Below are positions 9,801-18,700 of a DNA stretch of 31,785 nt, piece after piece. A program made the translations under genes and the position numbers. Source of the DNA: JADJPL01 sp964607915 (GTDB lineage: Bacteria; Bacteroidota; Bacteroidia; Chitinophagales; Saprospiraceae). The stretch is taken from positions 1 to 31,785 of the forward strand of contig CAZSMU010000031.1 of the NCBI GenBank assembly GCA_964607915.1. The letters run 5' to 3'. The stretch's first letter is position 1, and each line of letters begins with the position of its first letter. Under the pieces are notes generated by a model. It saw nothing but the letters and a program-made list of their open reading frames with translations, was not told where the DNA came from and made no database searches.

Positions 9801-10933
9801 ATCCGGTCCTGGGCGCCGTCGTGCACCGCAACCACATGCCGCCATTGCCCTACAGGCAGTTCATTGCCACTCCCGGCATCCATGTCGGAAATCCCCTTGT
9901 CGTGGTTAGTGGTGAACACTACTTTTCCATGGCTCGGCAAAGAGATTTTAAAGCGCTCCTGCCAACCACCATAGGACACTAGAAATACTTCGCCCTGGGC
10001 GGGAAGGGCATTCACTTTTACCCAAAAGCTGATGGTGGCATTTTCGCTGTTCATCACAGCAGAGTTAGGCGCCTCCGCAAAAGCATCCTTGCCGTTCAGG
10101 CGCATGGCTTTGCTGCCAAACCCAAAGCGGTTGGCCGTAGCAACCGCATTGGTCAATACCCCGTCGTTGCGGTAGGGCCCCGTATCCCGGGCATTCCCAT
10201 CCAGCAAGTACTCCGCTACTACTCCCTGCGCTACAGCCGGTGCTGCTTTCTGCGCATTGTTGAGCGCGGTGATTTCCGCAGCGCTGAGCGCGCGGTTGTA
10301 AATCATCACTTCGTCAATGGCACCCTTGAAATAGTTGGCATTTTCGATGGGGTCAAAGCCAATGCCCAACGGATGTACGGTAGCTTTCATTTTACCGCTC
10401 ACGTTTTTCTCGCTGACCTGTACCCCGTCCAAGTAAATCCGGTCCTTACTTCCATCATGGACCATGACCAGATGCCTCCATTTCCCTACGGCCAGCTCGT
10501 TTCCACCTCCGGCATCCATGTCGGATATACCAGACTCGTTATTGGTCGTCCAAACGGCTTTCCCATGGCCGGGCAGTGAAATTTTGAAGCGCTCCTGCCA
10601 GCCGCCAAAGGAAATCAGAAAGGCTTCCCCCTGGGCAGGTAAGGCATCCGGACGAACCCAGAAACTCACCGTCGTGAAATCCGAGTTCAGTCGGGCAACG
10701 TTCGGCGCGATAATCCCGCTTTGCACCCCGTCAAACACAAAAGCGCGGTTGGCAATCCCGAACCGGTCTTTGTCCAACTTTGCTCCTCGAACAGCAGCTG
10801 TATTGCCAAAGCCGGAACTGTCAGCCGTATTTCCAGTGAACGGGTAATATGCAACCAGCCCCTGGGAATACGCACTCGCCAAACAGCCCGCGACGATAAA
10901 GGCAATGAGCCCTACTTGTAATTTTACTCGCAT
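6836..10933 (-). CDS. Secreted LamG-array protein (LamG x4 - Fn3 x2 - LamG - T9SS sorting domain)
   Basis: 1365 residues. Signal peptide 1-23 (ends AYSQ). Domains read by eye: LamG/concanavalin-like 25-230, 237-440, 449-650 and 658-860, nearly uniform repeats with FWV...LPAQGE..L.S.GGWQERxKISLP and ISDMD...W.HVV.VHDG.KD.I.IDG; fibronectin type III 868-955 and 961-1050 (NLSWLASSDN and ILKWTASTDN are equivalent); a diverged fifth LamG 1059-1270; type A T9SS sorting domain from ~1285 (YPNP at 1290-1293) to the end. T9SS cargo is moved across the outer membrane and usually anchored to the surface. No catalytic domain is visible, so a carbohydrate-binding or adhesive surface protein is most likely. 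It is separated by 118 bases from the upstream enzyme gene, with a palindrome that may be its operator. Confidence 0.9.
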   Translation of the reverse strand: MRVKLQVGLIAFIVAGCLASAYSQGLVAYYPFTGNTADSSGFGNTAAVRGAKLDKDRFGIANRAFVFDGVQSGIIAPNVARLNSDFTTVSFWVRPDALPAQGEAFLISFGGWQERFKISLPGHGKAVWTTNNESGISDMDAGGGNELAVGKWRHLVMVHDGSKDRIYLDGVQVSEKNVSGKMKATVHPLGIGFDPIENANYFKGAIDEVMIYNRALSAAEITALNNAQKAAPAVAQGVVAEYLLDGNARDTGPYRNDGVLTNAVATANRFGFGSKAMRLNGKDAFAEAPNSAVMNSENATISFWVKVNALPAQGEVFLVSYGGWQERFKISLPSHGKVVFTTNHDKGISDMDAGSGNELPVGQWRHVVAVHDGAQDRIYINGILAGSKNVVGKLNPTKHPLGIGYDPIDKGGFFNGELDDVQLYNTALTQAQVAALYQAQSASPAQAGQLVAAYPFAGNLQDSTQFANHASSNAFSLTANRFGMANNALLLDGKTEVSAAHAAVWNSPKTTISFWVNIKKLPAQGEVYLLSHGGWQERWKISLPGHGKPVFTTNHQNGISDMDSGTPLPVGAWKHVVMVHDGTKDKIFIDGALASEKNVAGDLKNTGYPLGIGYNPIDGGSYFEGSLDDIQLYNIALSDQQIKALFDAQKTAPAIGGTLVASYPFSGNAEDVTAYRNHAAEKAILDQDRFSRANQAYRFNGKDQQLTAGNSTQLNSDFTTVSFWVNVAALPAQGESFLLSFGGWQERWKISLPSHGKVVWTTNHENGISDMDAGSGNELPTGVWKHVVLVHNGTQDKIFIDGKVAGTKNVAGKLKRTVHPLGIGYDPIDKGSYFNGRLDDIQIYNVALSDAEIAALYAAQSAKPALTDSIAPSVPLNLMAMVQNTQVNLSWLASSDNQSVSGYNIFQGTTKIGTTSATRFSVAGLPQLTTFTFGVSAVDLAGNESPQATVKATTGQESAPDTIAPTAPKNLAADAGSNSVILKWTASTDNRALAGYLVYVDGKLFDTLQANATSVFIGGLNPLTTYTFEVIAFDLARNKSQAAELTIKTKAELNTGEPGLVAWYKFEGDAKDATPYANHGAIGGNPVFEDVKSRPGASGKAIKFDGVGDSVLVPNAVQLISNYATVSFWVRVDGQNLADAEAYVLDFGHWDERWKVSLPQHLKIVWTTNSKNDRFDKSISDMDSRDGNELTKGFWWYVTMVHDGKDDIIYIDGKEANRKPAPGTLNSTARAFGMGSNPIEGKQYFIGALDEVKIYNKALTAAEIAKLYASGVTDVPDARSDLSGIVRMAYPNPTKEALFLEHSFPVSAQVLLRVFDVQGKQVDAQRFNGGDGTFRLDVSRYPAGQYALNFIVDGTHYGTLQFVKQ
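8354..10861 (-). repeat. Tandem DNA repeat: four in-frame ~630-bp LamG units
   Basis: The units begin near 10861, 10225, 9589 and 8962 (spacing 636, 636 and 627 bases) within the LamG-array gene. Nucleotide stretches are conserved between units, for example GCCAATGCCCAGAGGATG near 8460 and again near 9720 on the plus strand. Units 2 and 4 share the same HPLGIGYDPIDKG segment, while units 1 and 4 share NSDFTTVSFWV, which suggests exchange between units. Such an array can gain or lose units by recombination. Confidence 0.85.
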
Positions 10934-11051
10934 ACGTTATTGGCATTTAATGGATTATAAAATATATATTAAAATTTGTGAAAAAGAACCTCCTTTCCCG
11001 TCTGTAGTACTACAGTCAGGTCCATGCAATTCACCGCCCCAAACGCTCCGA
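10934..11051 (-). promoter_or_regulatory. Promoter region of the LamG-array gene, with 14-bp palindrome CTGTAGTACTACAG
   Basis: A 118-base gap precedes the LamG-array gene. CTGTAGTACTACAG (11002-11015) is a perfect palindrome containing the GTAGTACT/AGTACTAC half-sites also found upstream of susC. Between it and the start codon is an AT-rich stretch (about 10950-10976) that may hold the promoter, though no exact TAnnTTTG box is present. The position, 70-85 bases upstream of the ATG, suits an activator site. The link to the AraC-family regulator is inference. Confidence 0.45.
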
Positions 11052-14000
11052 TCAGTGCGGCAGGACCACCAAGGGCAGCAAGTGCTTGCCCCTGCGGTCG
11101 CGGATATTTAGAAAATAGGTTTCGGGGTTTAATCGGCCCGGCACCAGGGGAATCCCCGTACCCAAGGGCAAATCGGAACTCCCCCTTTGCACAGACTGCC
11201 CCGAGCTGTTGAAGAGTTCCCACGTGAAAGGCTCCTGCTTGCAATCCTCACACCCTATCCAGAATCTGTCTGACGACACCGGATTTGGATAGACCTGATA
11301 TCTCACAAGGGGACCATCTATAGATTGAACCGAGGTAGTTTTTTCGTCGAAAAGAAGCCGGATGGCAGAGGGGCGTAGGGCATAGTCGTAAAGGCGTACC
11401 TCGTCCAATACGCCCGGAAAGTTATAGGCGGCATCCGAAGGCAGCATCTGCCCCATGAGCAGACTCACCGGACTGGTTTTCATTTTGCCCTCCATACTCC
11501 GGAACGAGTGCAACTCACCGTTCAGGAAAAGCAGCATCGCTTTTCCATCGTACGTACAGGCCACATGGTAGTCCACCCCTACCTGCATCGGCAAAGGGGA
11601 ATCTAAATCCCGGATAACTCCGTTTTCGGCGTGAATTGTCCAGCGGAGTTTCCCCCCGGGGATAACCGATAGCTTCCAGCGGTTTTGCCAGCTTCCATGG
11701 GATATGAGGAATGCCTCTCTCGACGGAAGCTCGCGCATCCTGAACCATAGGCTCAGCGTGATGGCCGTATTGAAGTTCAATAGGGGTTGATTGGCTACCT
11801 GAATGTAGTCATTGATGCCGTCAAAGCGATAGGCGCTCAATTCGCGCCCAAAACGGTCCTGTGTGAGGGTACAGCCAAAGGGGTCGCCGTGCAACGCGTT
11901 CCCACTGGCATCCTGCGCATTGCCTGAAAAGGGATAATAGGCAACCAATTTCCCACCCCCGGCCGCTTCGAAGTCCTTGACCAGGATTCTGGCTTCCGCA
12001 CTTGCAGTACCGCCTTTCCCATCAGATACCTCTACCCGGATGAGAAAAGCCCCTTCCGAAGAGGGTGCTTCCCAGTTGATTCGCGGACCGCTACCCATAA
12101 TCCGCCCGGCATCCGCCGTCCAGCGGTAGGCGAGGGCATCTCCATTGGCATCGCTGGCATCGCAATGAAAAGCAAGGGACTGCCCTGGCGAGGCATAGTT
12201 TTGCGCAACGGTAAGTGTTCTAATCAGAGGGGCTTTGTTCAAAATGCCTACGACCTCCAACTCTATTCGGGCGCTATCCACCTGGCCTTGCACATCGCTT
12301 GCCTTCAACGTTATCTGATAACGCCCCTGCCGGTCCGCAGTCCAGCGAACGCGCTCGCCCGAGCCGGAAATAACCCCGCCTGAAGCACTCCACGAAAGGG
12401 TCGGCGTCGGAGTATCGCGATCGAAAATTTTGGCATATACATCCGTCGTGTCGCCCTGTTGCACCGTAGCCACCTTCGCAGCAAGCCCCTGGATGCGGGG
12501 TGGAAAAAACACAGGTGCCTGGCTCTGGCGGTAATCTACAACTACCCCGTTGAGCAGCATTTGATTGGCGCGATAGCTCACTCCGGCCCCCACCGGGGCA
12601 AAGGTTACCAATACCGCCTGGTCGGGCGGAATCAGCAGAGTATGGCTCCCTTTTACATTTCGGGCAATAAATCGTTCCTGCAAGGCTTCGTAGATATCTA
12701 CCTCGCTCCCCCCAACAGCAACCTGAATGGATTGTGCCACGGGATACGGGTTGTAGTATAAAAAGGTGGGATACGCCCTGTCGCGGAAAAAGTCCGTTTT
12801 CAAGACGTCTATTTGCAGCACACCCTCCACATTTGTTTTTTGAGTGATAGCTCCGAGATAACCCACAGAAGAAGTGCCGTACAGACAGAGGTTCGTAGCC
12901 GACCAGCCCCCCCGGATGGCATCGCCCGTAGCAAAAGGAGATTTTCCGTTCCAGCGCTGGCGCAGGGCTTCATACCCAATCACACCTTCCTGATCATACG
13001 CCTGAGACCACTCAGCTCCATCTTGCAAAGACGCTGGAAGAGACGGAGGAAAAAAGAGCCGGCTGGCATTGGCCAGGTTCAAGAGCCATTTTCCTATGGC
13101 ACGCGCATAGCGCTTGTCATAGCGGACCAAAGGCGCCAAGGCAGCAGCTTGTTGCAAACCGTTCATCAGAAAGGCATAGTCGTTCCCGCTATCGTTGGCT
13201 TCTCCTACGAGCCCGGACACATCTACACCGCCCCATTTGCCCACAATAGTACCCCAGCCCCGCAGGGCCCCCCGGTCGAAAACCCAGTTGATTAGTTTGC
13301 CCGTCCCGTAATCCATGCCGAGCTCGGCATTCATACGGGCCGCCACAAACGCCCCGTAGGGCAACTGCAACTCGTACGACGGATTCGCATCCAGGCCGAC
13401 GAGGTATTCCATAGCCCACTCTGCTCCTTGCAGGTATGCTTTATTGCCGGTTTTTTTATAGGCATGGTACAACACCCAGGCGTACCCACCTGCCGCCTCA
13501 GGTTCCGGGACGCCGAGCACATTGGGCTTGCCGGCAGTGAAATCCCATGCCCGGTATGGCATAGAGGCAGCTGTCCAGGGAGCATCGTTCCCCCCCATTT
13601 TACGGACCGCCTCCAGAAAGCGGTCTGCCACGGAAATGAACTGCGCATCGGAATCCCCCAGCCCCGGATAGAGACTGTACAACTGGTAGAAAAAGACGTT
13701 GGGCATGATGTCGTACCACCAGTCCGACCCGCTTTTTCCACCAAAGTTGTTGAGATAGATGTTTTCCCCGTTTCGCCTGTTGAAAAAATCCTGGCTCATA
13801 AGCACCCAGTTTTGCCCAAACTGGGTGCTCTTATCTACCCCTGCCAAACTGGCACCTACCAGCGAAGGAAGTATGTTGATGGCTTCCGCTCCCGATGGGT
13901 TTTTTGTTCCGACATAGGTATGCAAAATGAAATTGGGACGCTGGACATAGTTGTACCCACTGCCCTGAACCCGGATTAAGGGAAGGTACTGTCCGGACGC

Positions 14001-14231
14001 AGAGAGGTTATATACCAGGCTGTCGTATTTGAGCGCAAGCGCTTTCCAGTCGCGCATGACATAGGGCGACGGCAAACCTGGCATCTGCTCCACGCGCGCT
14101 ATCGCAACCTGGCCAGGCTGAGCAGACAAAAGGCCGACAAAAAATAAAAGACTGACTACCGGGAACAGCAACCGGGCAGCCATAGACCGGCTCCATAGTA
14201 TTTTCGCATGGGATGTGATGAACCTGTTCAT
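11052..14231 (-). CDS. Surface putative carbohydrate-active enzyme: unrecognised helical domain + Ig/PKD-like x2 + LamG + T9SS tail
   Basis: 1059 residues. The signal peptide ends at SAQ (~38); Met17 is an alternative start, but the ATG at 14231 lies just 2 bases after the susD stop, which supports it. Residues ~40-565 match the 574-aa exported protein throughout (VEQMP...MRDWK, GVDKS, WYD with D174, AARMNAELG with E303, GWGTIVGKWG then D337, VRYDKRYARAIGKW with D372, GYE with E421, TNVEG, YPTFLYYNPYP). Residues ~575-660 and ~666-752 are Ig/PKD-like (SDGKGG and LSWSAS/YRWTAD motifs), ~760-960 is LamG resembling the units of the neighbouring array protein, and YPNP at 981 opens a T9SS sorting domain. 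It is likely the surface enzyme that cuts or reshapes the polysaccharide before SusCD uptake. The catalytic family is not recognised; binding without catalysis cannot be excluded. Confidence 0.85.
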   Translation of the reverse strand: MNRFITSHAKILWSRSMAARLLFPVVSLLFFVGLLSAQPGQVAIARVEQMPGLPSPYVMRDWKALALKYDSLVYNLSASGQYLPLIRVQGSGYNYVQRPNFILHTYVGTKNPSGAEAINILPSLVGASLAGVDKSTQFGQNWVLMSQDFFNRRNGENIYLNNFGGKSGSDWWYDIMPNVFFYQLYSLYPGLGDSDAQFISVADRFLEAVRKMGGNDAPWTAASMPYRAWDFTAGKPNVLGVPEPEAAGGYAWVLYHAYKKTGNKAYLQGAEWAMEYLVGLDANPSYELQLPYGAFVAARMNAELGMDYGTGKLINWVFDRGALRGWGTIVGKWGGVDVSGLVGEANDSGNDYAFLMNGLQQAAALAPLVRYDKRYARAIGKWLLNLANASRLFFPPSLPASLQDGAEWSQAYDQEGVIGYEALRQRWNGKSPFATGDAIRGGWSATNLCLYGTSSVGYLGAITQKTNVEGVLQIDVLKTDFFRDRAYPTFLYYNPYPVAQSIQVAVGGSEVDIYEALQERFIARNVKGSHTLLIPPDQAVLVTFAPVGAGVSYRANQMLLNGVVVDYRQSQAPVFFPPRIQGLAAKVATVQQGDTTDVYAKIFDRDTPTPTLSWSASGGVISGSGERVRWTADRQGRYQITLKASDVQGQVDSARIELEVVGILNKAPLIRTLTVAQNYASPGQSLAFHCDASDANGDALAYRWTADAGRIMGSGPRINWEAPSSEGAFLIRVEVSDGKGGTASAEARILVKDFEAAGGGKLVAYYPFSGNAQDASGNALHGDPFGCTLTQDRFGRELSAYRFDGINDYIQVANQPLLNFNTAITLSLWFRMRELPSREAFLISHGSWQNRWKLSVIPGGKLRWTIHAENGVIRDLDSPLPMQVGVDYHVACTYDGKAMLLFLNGELHSFRSMEGKMKTSPVSLLMGQMLPSDAAYNFPGVLDEVRLYDYALRPSAIRLLFDEKTTSVQSIDGPLVRYQVYPNPVSSDRFWIGCEDCKQEPFTWELFNSSGQSVQRGSSDLPLGTGIPLVPGRLNPETYFLNIRDRRGKHLLPLVVLPH

Positions 14232-14233
14232 GT

Positions 14234-15673
14234 CTAATAGCCGGGGTTTTGAACGAGTGCCGGGTTTAAGTCCATTTCCGTTTGCGGGATAGGGAAAACC
14301 TCATGCTTACCTGCTTTAAATCCGCCGAGTACCGAGGGGGCAAGGCCCCAACGTACCAGGTCGAAAAACCGATGGCATTCAAAGCCCAGTTCAAATGTCC
14401 GCTCCCTGCGAATGGCTTGGATGAGCTCTGTCTTGTCGGTAGTGCTGATTCGAGGGAGCGCAGTAGCGGGAGTAGCCGACTGTGCACGGGCTCTTGCACG
14501 CACCCGCTCCAACGGCGCAAGAGCCTCCTGGACGCGACCGGACTCGGCGAGAGCTTCCGCTTCCCACAGCAGAACTTCCGCAAAGCGTATGTAGGTGTAG
14601 TTGATATCCCCGTCGGCCTTCTGCGTCGTCGTGCTGTCTGCTTGCAGAAATTTCCGCACCCCATAACGCGTCGAAGAAAAAGAGGGCTTGAAAATAAGCC
14701 CAAAGTAGGGCTCGTTATTGCGGGCAACCGTAAAGCGGAGCCGCGGGTCGCTCGGGTCAAATGCCGTGACGAATTCTTCAGCCACTTCCGCAAAGCCGTA
14801 GCCGGAACTGAATTTTTTGGAGGCCCACCACTGGTTGAGGGAGTTGCCTACACCGAATTCGAGATTGGTATGCTGGATTTCAAAGACGGATTCCCGGTTG
14901 TTCTGGGTCTGCTCACTGAAATTGTCCTGGTAGTTGGCCATGAGCTCATAAATGCCGAGTGCCTTGATCTGATTGACTTTTTCAAGCACCTTCGCCCAGT
15001 CCTTAGCGTATAGATGGGCTTTGGCAGCAAGCGCAAGAGCAGCTCCCCGCGTTGCCCGACCACTCTCCGCTGATGGGTAGCCGACCGGGAGCACCAGGGC
15101 TGCTTCTTCACAATCCTTTATTACCTGCGCTAATACTTCCGAACGGGGCCTGCGGGAAACCCTCATTTCCGACGGGCTCAGGATGGAAGTGATAAGCGGC
15201 ACATCTCCAAATACCTGCGCAAGCTGGAAGTGGTAGAAAGCCCTTAAAAACCTGGCTTCCCCCAGAATGCGGTTTTTCAAATCCCCGGGCAGATTGGCCT
15301 TCTCCAGGCCGACCAGCACCGTGTTGCACTGGGTTATCCCCGCATAGTTCAACTTCCAGTAATCGTTGAACTCTTCCGTGCGGGGCGTGTGGGTGAAAAC
15401 GTCTATTTCCGTTATTCCGGGGCGGGAGCCATCGCCGCCGGCGATGGCCTCATCCGAAGCAACAACCCCGAAAGCCCAGTAAAAATTGTTGTTTTCAACA
15501 CTGAATGTCAGTTGTTTATAAGCGGCATTGATAGCTTGTACGGCATCCTGCGGATTGTTGAAAAAGTTGTTCAACTCGAGTTGCCCCAGCGGTTCTTTCT
15601 CAAGCACTCCCTGGCAGGAGAGGCATAGCCAGGCTATGGCAAAAAGTAAAGCCGAATGTGCTGCCCTTTTCAT
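14234..15673 (-). CDS. SusD/RagB-like glycan-binding lipoprotein
   Basis: 479 residues. The N-terminus MKRAAHSALLFAIAWLCLSC is a lipoprotein signal with Cys20 as the lipidated residue. SusD hallmarks: the helical opening with LNNFFNNPQDAVQAINAAYKQL, ILGEARFLRAFYHFQLAQVFGDVPL, RATRGAALALAAKAHLYAKDW, the late IRRERTFELGFECHRFFDLVRWG block, and the closing QTEMDLNPALVQNPGY. SusD proteins form the lid on SusC in the outer membrane and capture glycan for import. The gene starts 31 bases after susC and ends 2 bases before the enzyme gene, so these three form one operon. Confidence 0.96.
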   Translation of the reverse strand: MKRAAHSALLFAIAWLCLSCQGVLEKEPLGQLELNNFFNNPQDAVQAINAAYKQLTFSVENNNFYWAFGVVASDEAIAGGDGSRPGITEIDVFTHTPRTEEFNDYWKLNYAGITQCNTVLVGLEKANLPGDLKNRILGEARFLRAFYHFQLAQVFGDVPLITSILSPSEMRVSRRPRSEVLAQVIKDCEEAALVLPVGYPSAESGRATRGAALALAAKAHLYAKDWAKVLEKVNQIKALGIYELMANYQDNFSEQTQNNRESVFEIQHTNLEFGVGNSLNQWWASKKFSSGYGFAEVAEEFVTAFDPSDPRLRFTVARNNEPYFGLIFKPSFSSTRYGVRKFLQADSTTTQKADGDINYTYIRFAEVLLWEAEALAESGRVQEALAPLERVRARARAQSATPATALPRISTTDKTELIQAIRRERTFELGFECHRFFDLVRWGLAPSVLGGFKAGKHEVFPIPQTEMDLNPALVQNPGY

Positions 15674-15704
15674 ACTGGTTTGCCTTTTTCTTTAATGGTA
15701 TGGG

Positions 15705-18700
15705 TTAAAAATTCCAGTTTATACCCGCCATGTAAATCCGGGGCGCGGGAACAGTGCCCCAGTCAATCCCTACAGCGAGGTCGGAAGACACGCCAAACCC
15801 TCTGGTATCGTTCGTATTGGCTTGTATTTCAGGATCCAGCCCGGAGTATTTGGTGTATGTCCATGCATTCTGAACCGTAGTGAATACCCGAAGCCCCTTC
15901 AAAAAGTCCAATTTGCCAATGCCTTTTTTAAAAGTGAATCCCAGCGTGACATTGCGAAGGCGGAAGTAAGAACCATCTTCGAGAAAACGGGTGGAAACAC
16001 GTCGGTTGCCGTTGCGGTCATCCACCGAAACCCTGGGTACATCGGTATCGGTATTGTCCGGACGCCAGGCGTCTAAAATCTTGCGATAGGAGTTGAAGCC
16101 CCGCGTCTGGGTCTCATACGCGAAGTTGCCGTACAGGAAATATACGTCGTTGCCTTGTACCCCTTGTCCCAATACACTGAAATCCACATTTTTCCAACTG
16201 ACAAAAAGATTCACGCCATACGTGAAGTCGGGAAAAGGACTTCCGAAATGCGCCCGGTCCTTATCGTCTATGATGCGGTCGCCGTTGAGATCCGCAAACC
16301 GGATGTCGCCTGGGCGGGTGTCCACCGTCTGGAACGGGCTGGCATCAATTTCTGCCTGGCTCTGGAATATGCCTTCCATTTTATACAGGAAAAAAGACCC
16401 AATGGGATAACCCGGCTCCGTGCGGGTAATCGGGCCATCCGACAGGCCAAAGCCCCCCAGAATTGCTCCGCTGCCCGCAAGAGAAAGGACTTTGTTGCGA
16501 ACCGTGGCTAAGTTAAAACTGGCACTGTATGACCAGGGACCGCTGCTGTTGCGCAAAAGAAGGGAAAAGTCAAAGCCCTTATTCTCCACTTCCCCGGCGT
16601 TTGAATACGGGGCTCTAACCGCTCCTCCCGACTGGGGTAGGGGAATGCGGACCAAAATATCCGACGTCTTCTTGTAGTAGTAGTCCGCTGTAAACGTCAG
16701 GCGATCTTTCCAGAGGCTCAACTCCACCCCTGCATTGGTCTGCTGCGTGGTCTCCCAGCGTATATCCCGGTTGCCGGTCTCAATGACCTGCGCGCCAGTG
16801 GCAATCTGATTCCCAAAAGAATAGACCCTTTTACCCGTCTCTACCAGCGAGGCGTACGGATAAAGCCCTATCTCCTGGTTGCCGAGCAATCCCCAACTGG
16901 CACGGAACTTCAGACCCGATACGGCAGCGAACGACTGAAAGAAAGGCTCGTTGGAAACGTTCCAGGCAAAGGAGACGGAGGGGAAATTGCCATAGCGGTT
17001 TTCTGGCCCAAAGCGGGAGGAACCATCGCGCCGAATCGCTGCGTTGATCACGTAACGGCTCTTGTAGGAATACCCCGCCTGGGCAAAGTACGACAGCAAG
17101 CCCCATTCGGTTACCACCCCGCCATTGCCCAGATCGTTCAACTCCTGCGGTAGATTGCTGTTGAGATAGCGGAACTCCGGACTCGTACGAAGAAAGTTGC
17201 TGGCAGAAGCCCCCAGGTAATCGCTCATTTGGGAAATGGCTTCCATCCCTATCAGCGCACTGATGCGATGCACGTCAGCACGCCCCAGGTCATGGTTGAG
17301 ATCCAATACATTGGTCCACACCAGGTTCTGGTCCAGACTGCGGCCTTCTGTCAGGCTGCTGGGATCATAAATGGCCTGCGACAGCCGCTCCTTGAACAAC
17401 TTTTCATTGCGGAAAGTGAAGTCCATCCCCGCAGAACTGCGTGCATGGAGCCAGGGGCTGAGCTGCAAGTCTGCATATACATTCCCAAAAACCCGATACT
17501 GCCTGACTCGCCAATCGGTAGCGTCTATGAATGCCAACGGGTTCGCATTGCCGTCGCCATACAACATGGGGTCGCCCAACTCAAGCGAAGTGTTGACGTA
17601 TCGCCCGTCAGGATGCCGGATTTTGAAAACAGGGGCCGCAATGAGCGCATACCGAATCCCGCTGAGCTGGTTGCCCGGCCCGGCTCCATCCCCGGAACTG
17701 CCAATGACCTGCCGATCGGTAAAAGATACCGAAAGGTTGTTGCCAAATTTTAACTTCCGACCCCCCGTCTCCCCGTTGAAGCGCAATACGTATTTTTCAA
17801 AGCCCTGCCCCCGGAAGATACCTTGCTGATTGACATACTCGCCAAGTAGGTAGAAATTGCCATTCTCACTCCCACCGGTCGCGCTCAGGCTGTAGCGCTG
17901 CATCGGGGCCAGGTTAAACACCTCGTCCATCCAGTCCACGTCGGGCAGTGTATCCAGTATCTTCAGGTCGTACGGCGTCAACTGCCTGCGCGGGTCACGA
18001 AGGGCATTCGCATTGGCTATTGCTTCGTTGCGTATCGTCACGTACTCCCTCGCATTGAGCAATTCCGGGAGGTTGACCGGCTGCTGTATGCCGGTATTGC
18101 TGCTGAATGAATATTGCGGCTTCCCGGCTTTTCCCCGTTTTGTGGTAATCAATATTACCCCGTTGGCAGCCCGGGCTCCATAAATAGCCGCAGCAGCACC
18201 ATCCTTGAGCACTTCGATAGAAGCTATATCCGAGGTAGAAAACATGTTGATGTTGCCACTGGTAGGCACACCGTCCACAATGAACAGCGGATTGTTATTC
18301 CCAATCGTACCAGCACCCCGGATGCGCACTGCAATGTCATCACCCGGCGCCCCGGTAGCCTGGGTCACCTGAAGCCCCGCTACCTGCCCCTGCAAGGCCT
18401 GGTCTATGCCCAATACCGGTAGTCGCTCCACTTCGCGCGCTCCCAGAGAGGCAATAGCCCCTGTGACATTGCTCTTTATCTCTTTTTTATACCCCACCAC
18501 TACTACATCTTGCAATAAGGTGGATTGCGGCTCGAGAAGGGCGTCTATCTCCACCCGACCGTTCACCTTTATTTCAATATTCTCAAAGCCTACATAACTA
18601 AAGACGAGCACTGCCCCGGATGGAACCGATATCTGGTACTTTCCGTCCACATCGCTGATGGTACCGTTATCCGTTCCTTTCTCGAGGATGCTCGCCCCTA

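Noticed and set aside
8354..10861. Regular repeats considered as a CRISPR array
   Set aside because: The period is about 630 bases and the repeats are in-frame protein domains within one gene, with no short repeat-spacer pattern.
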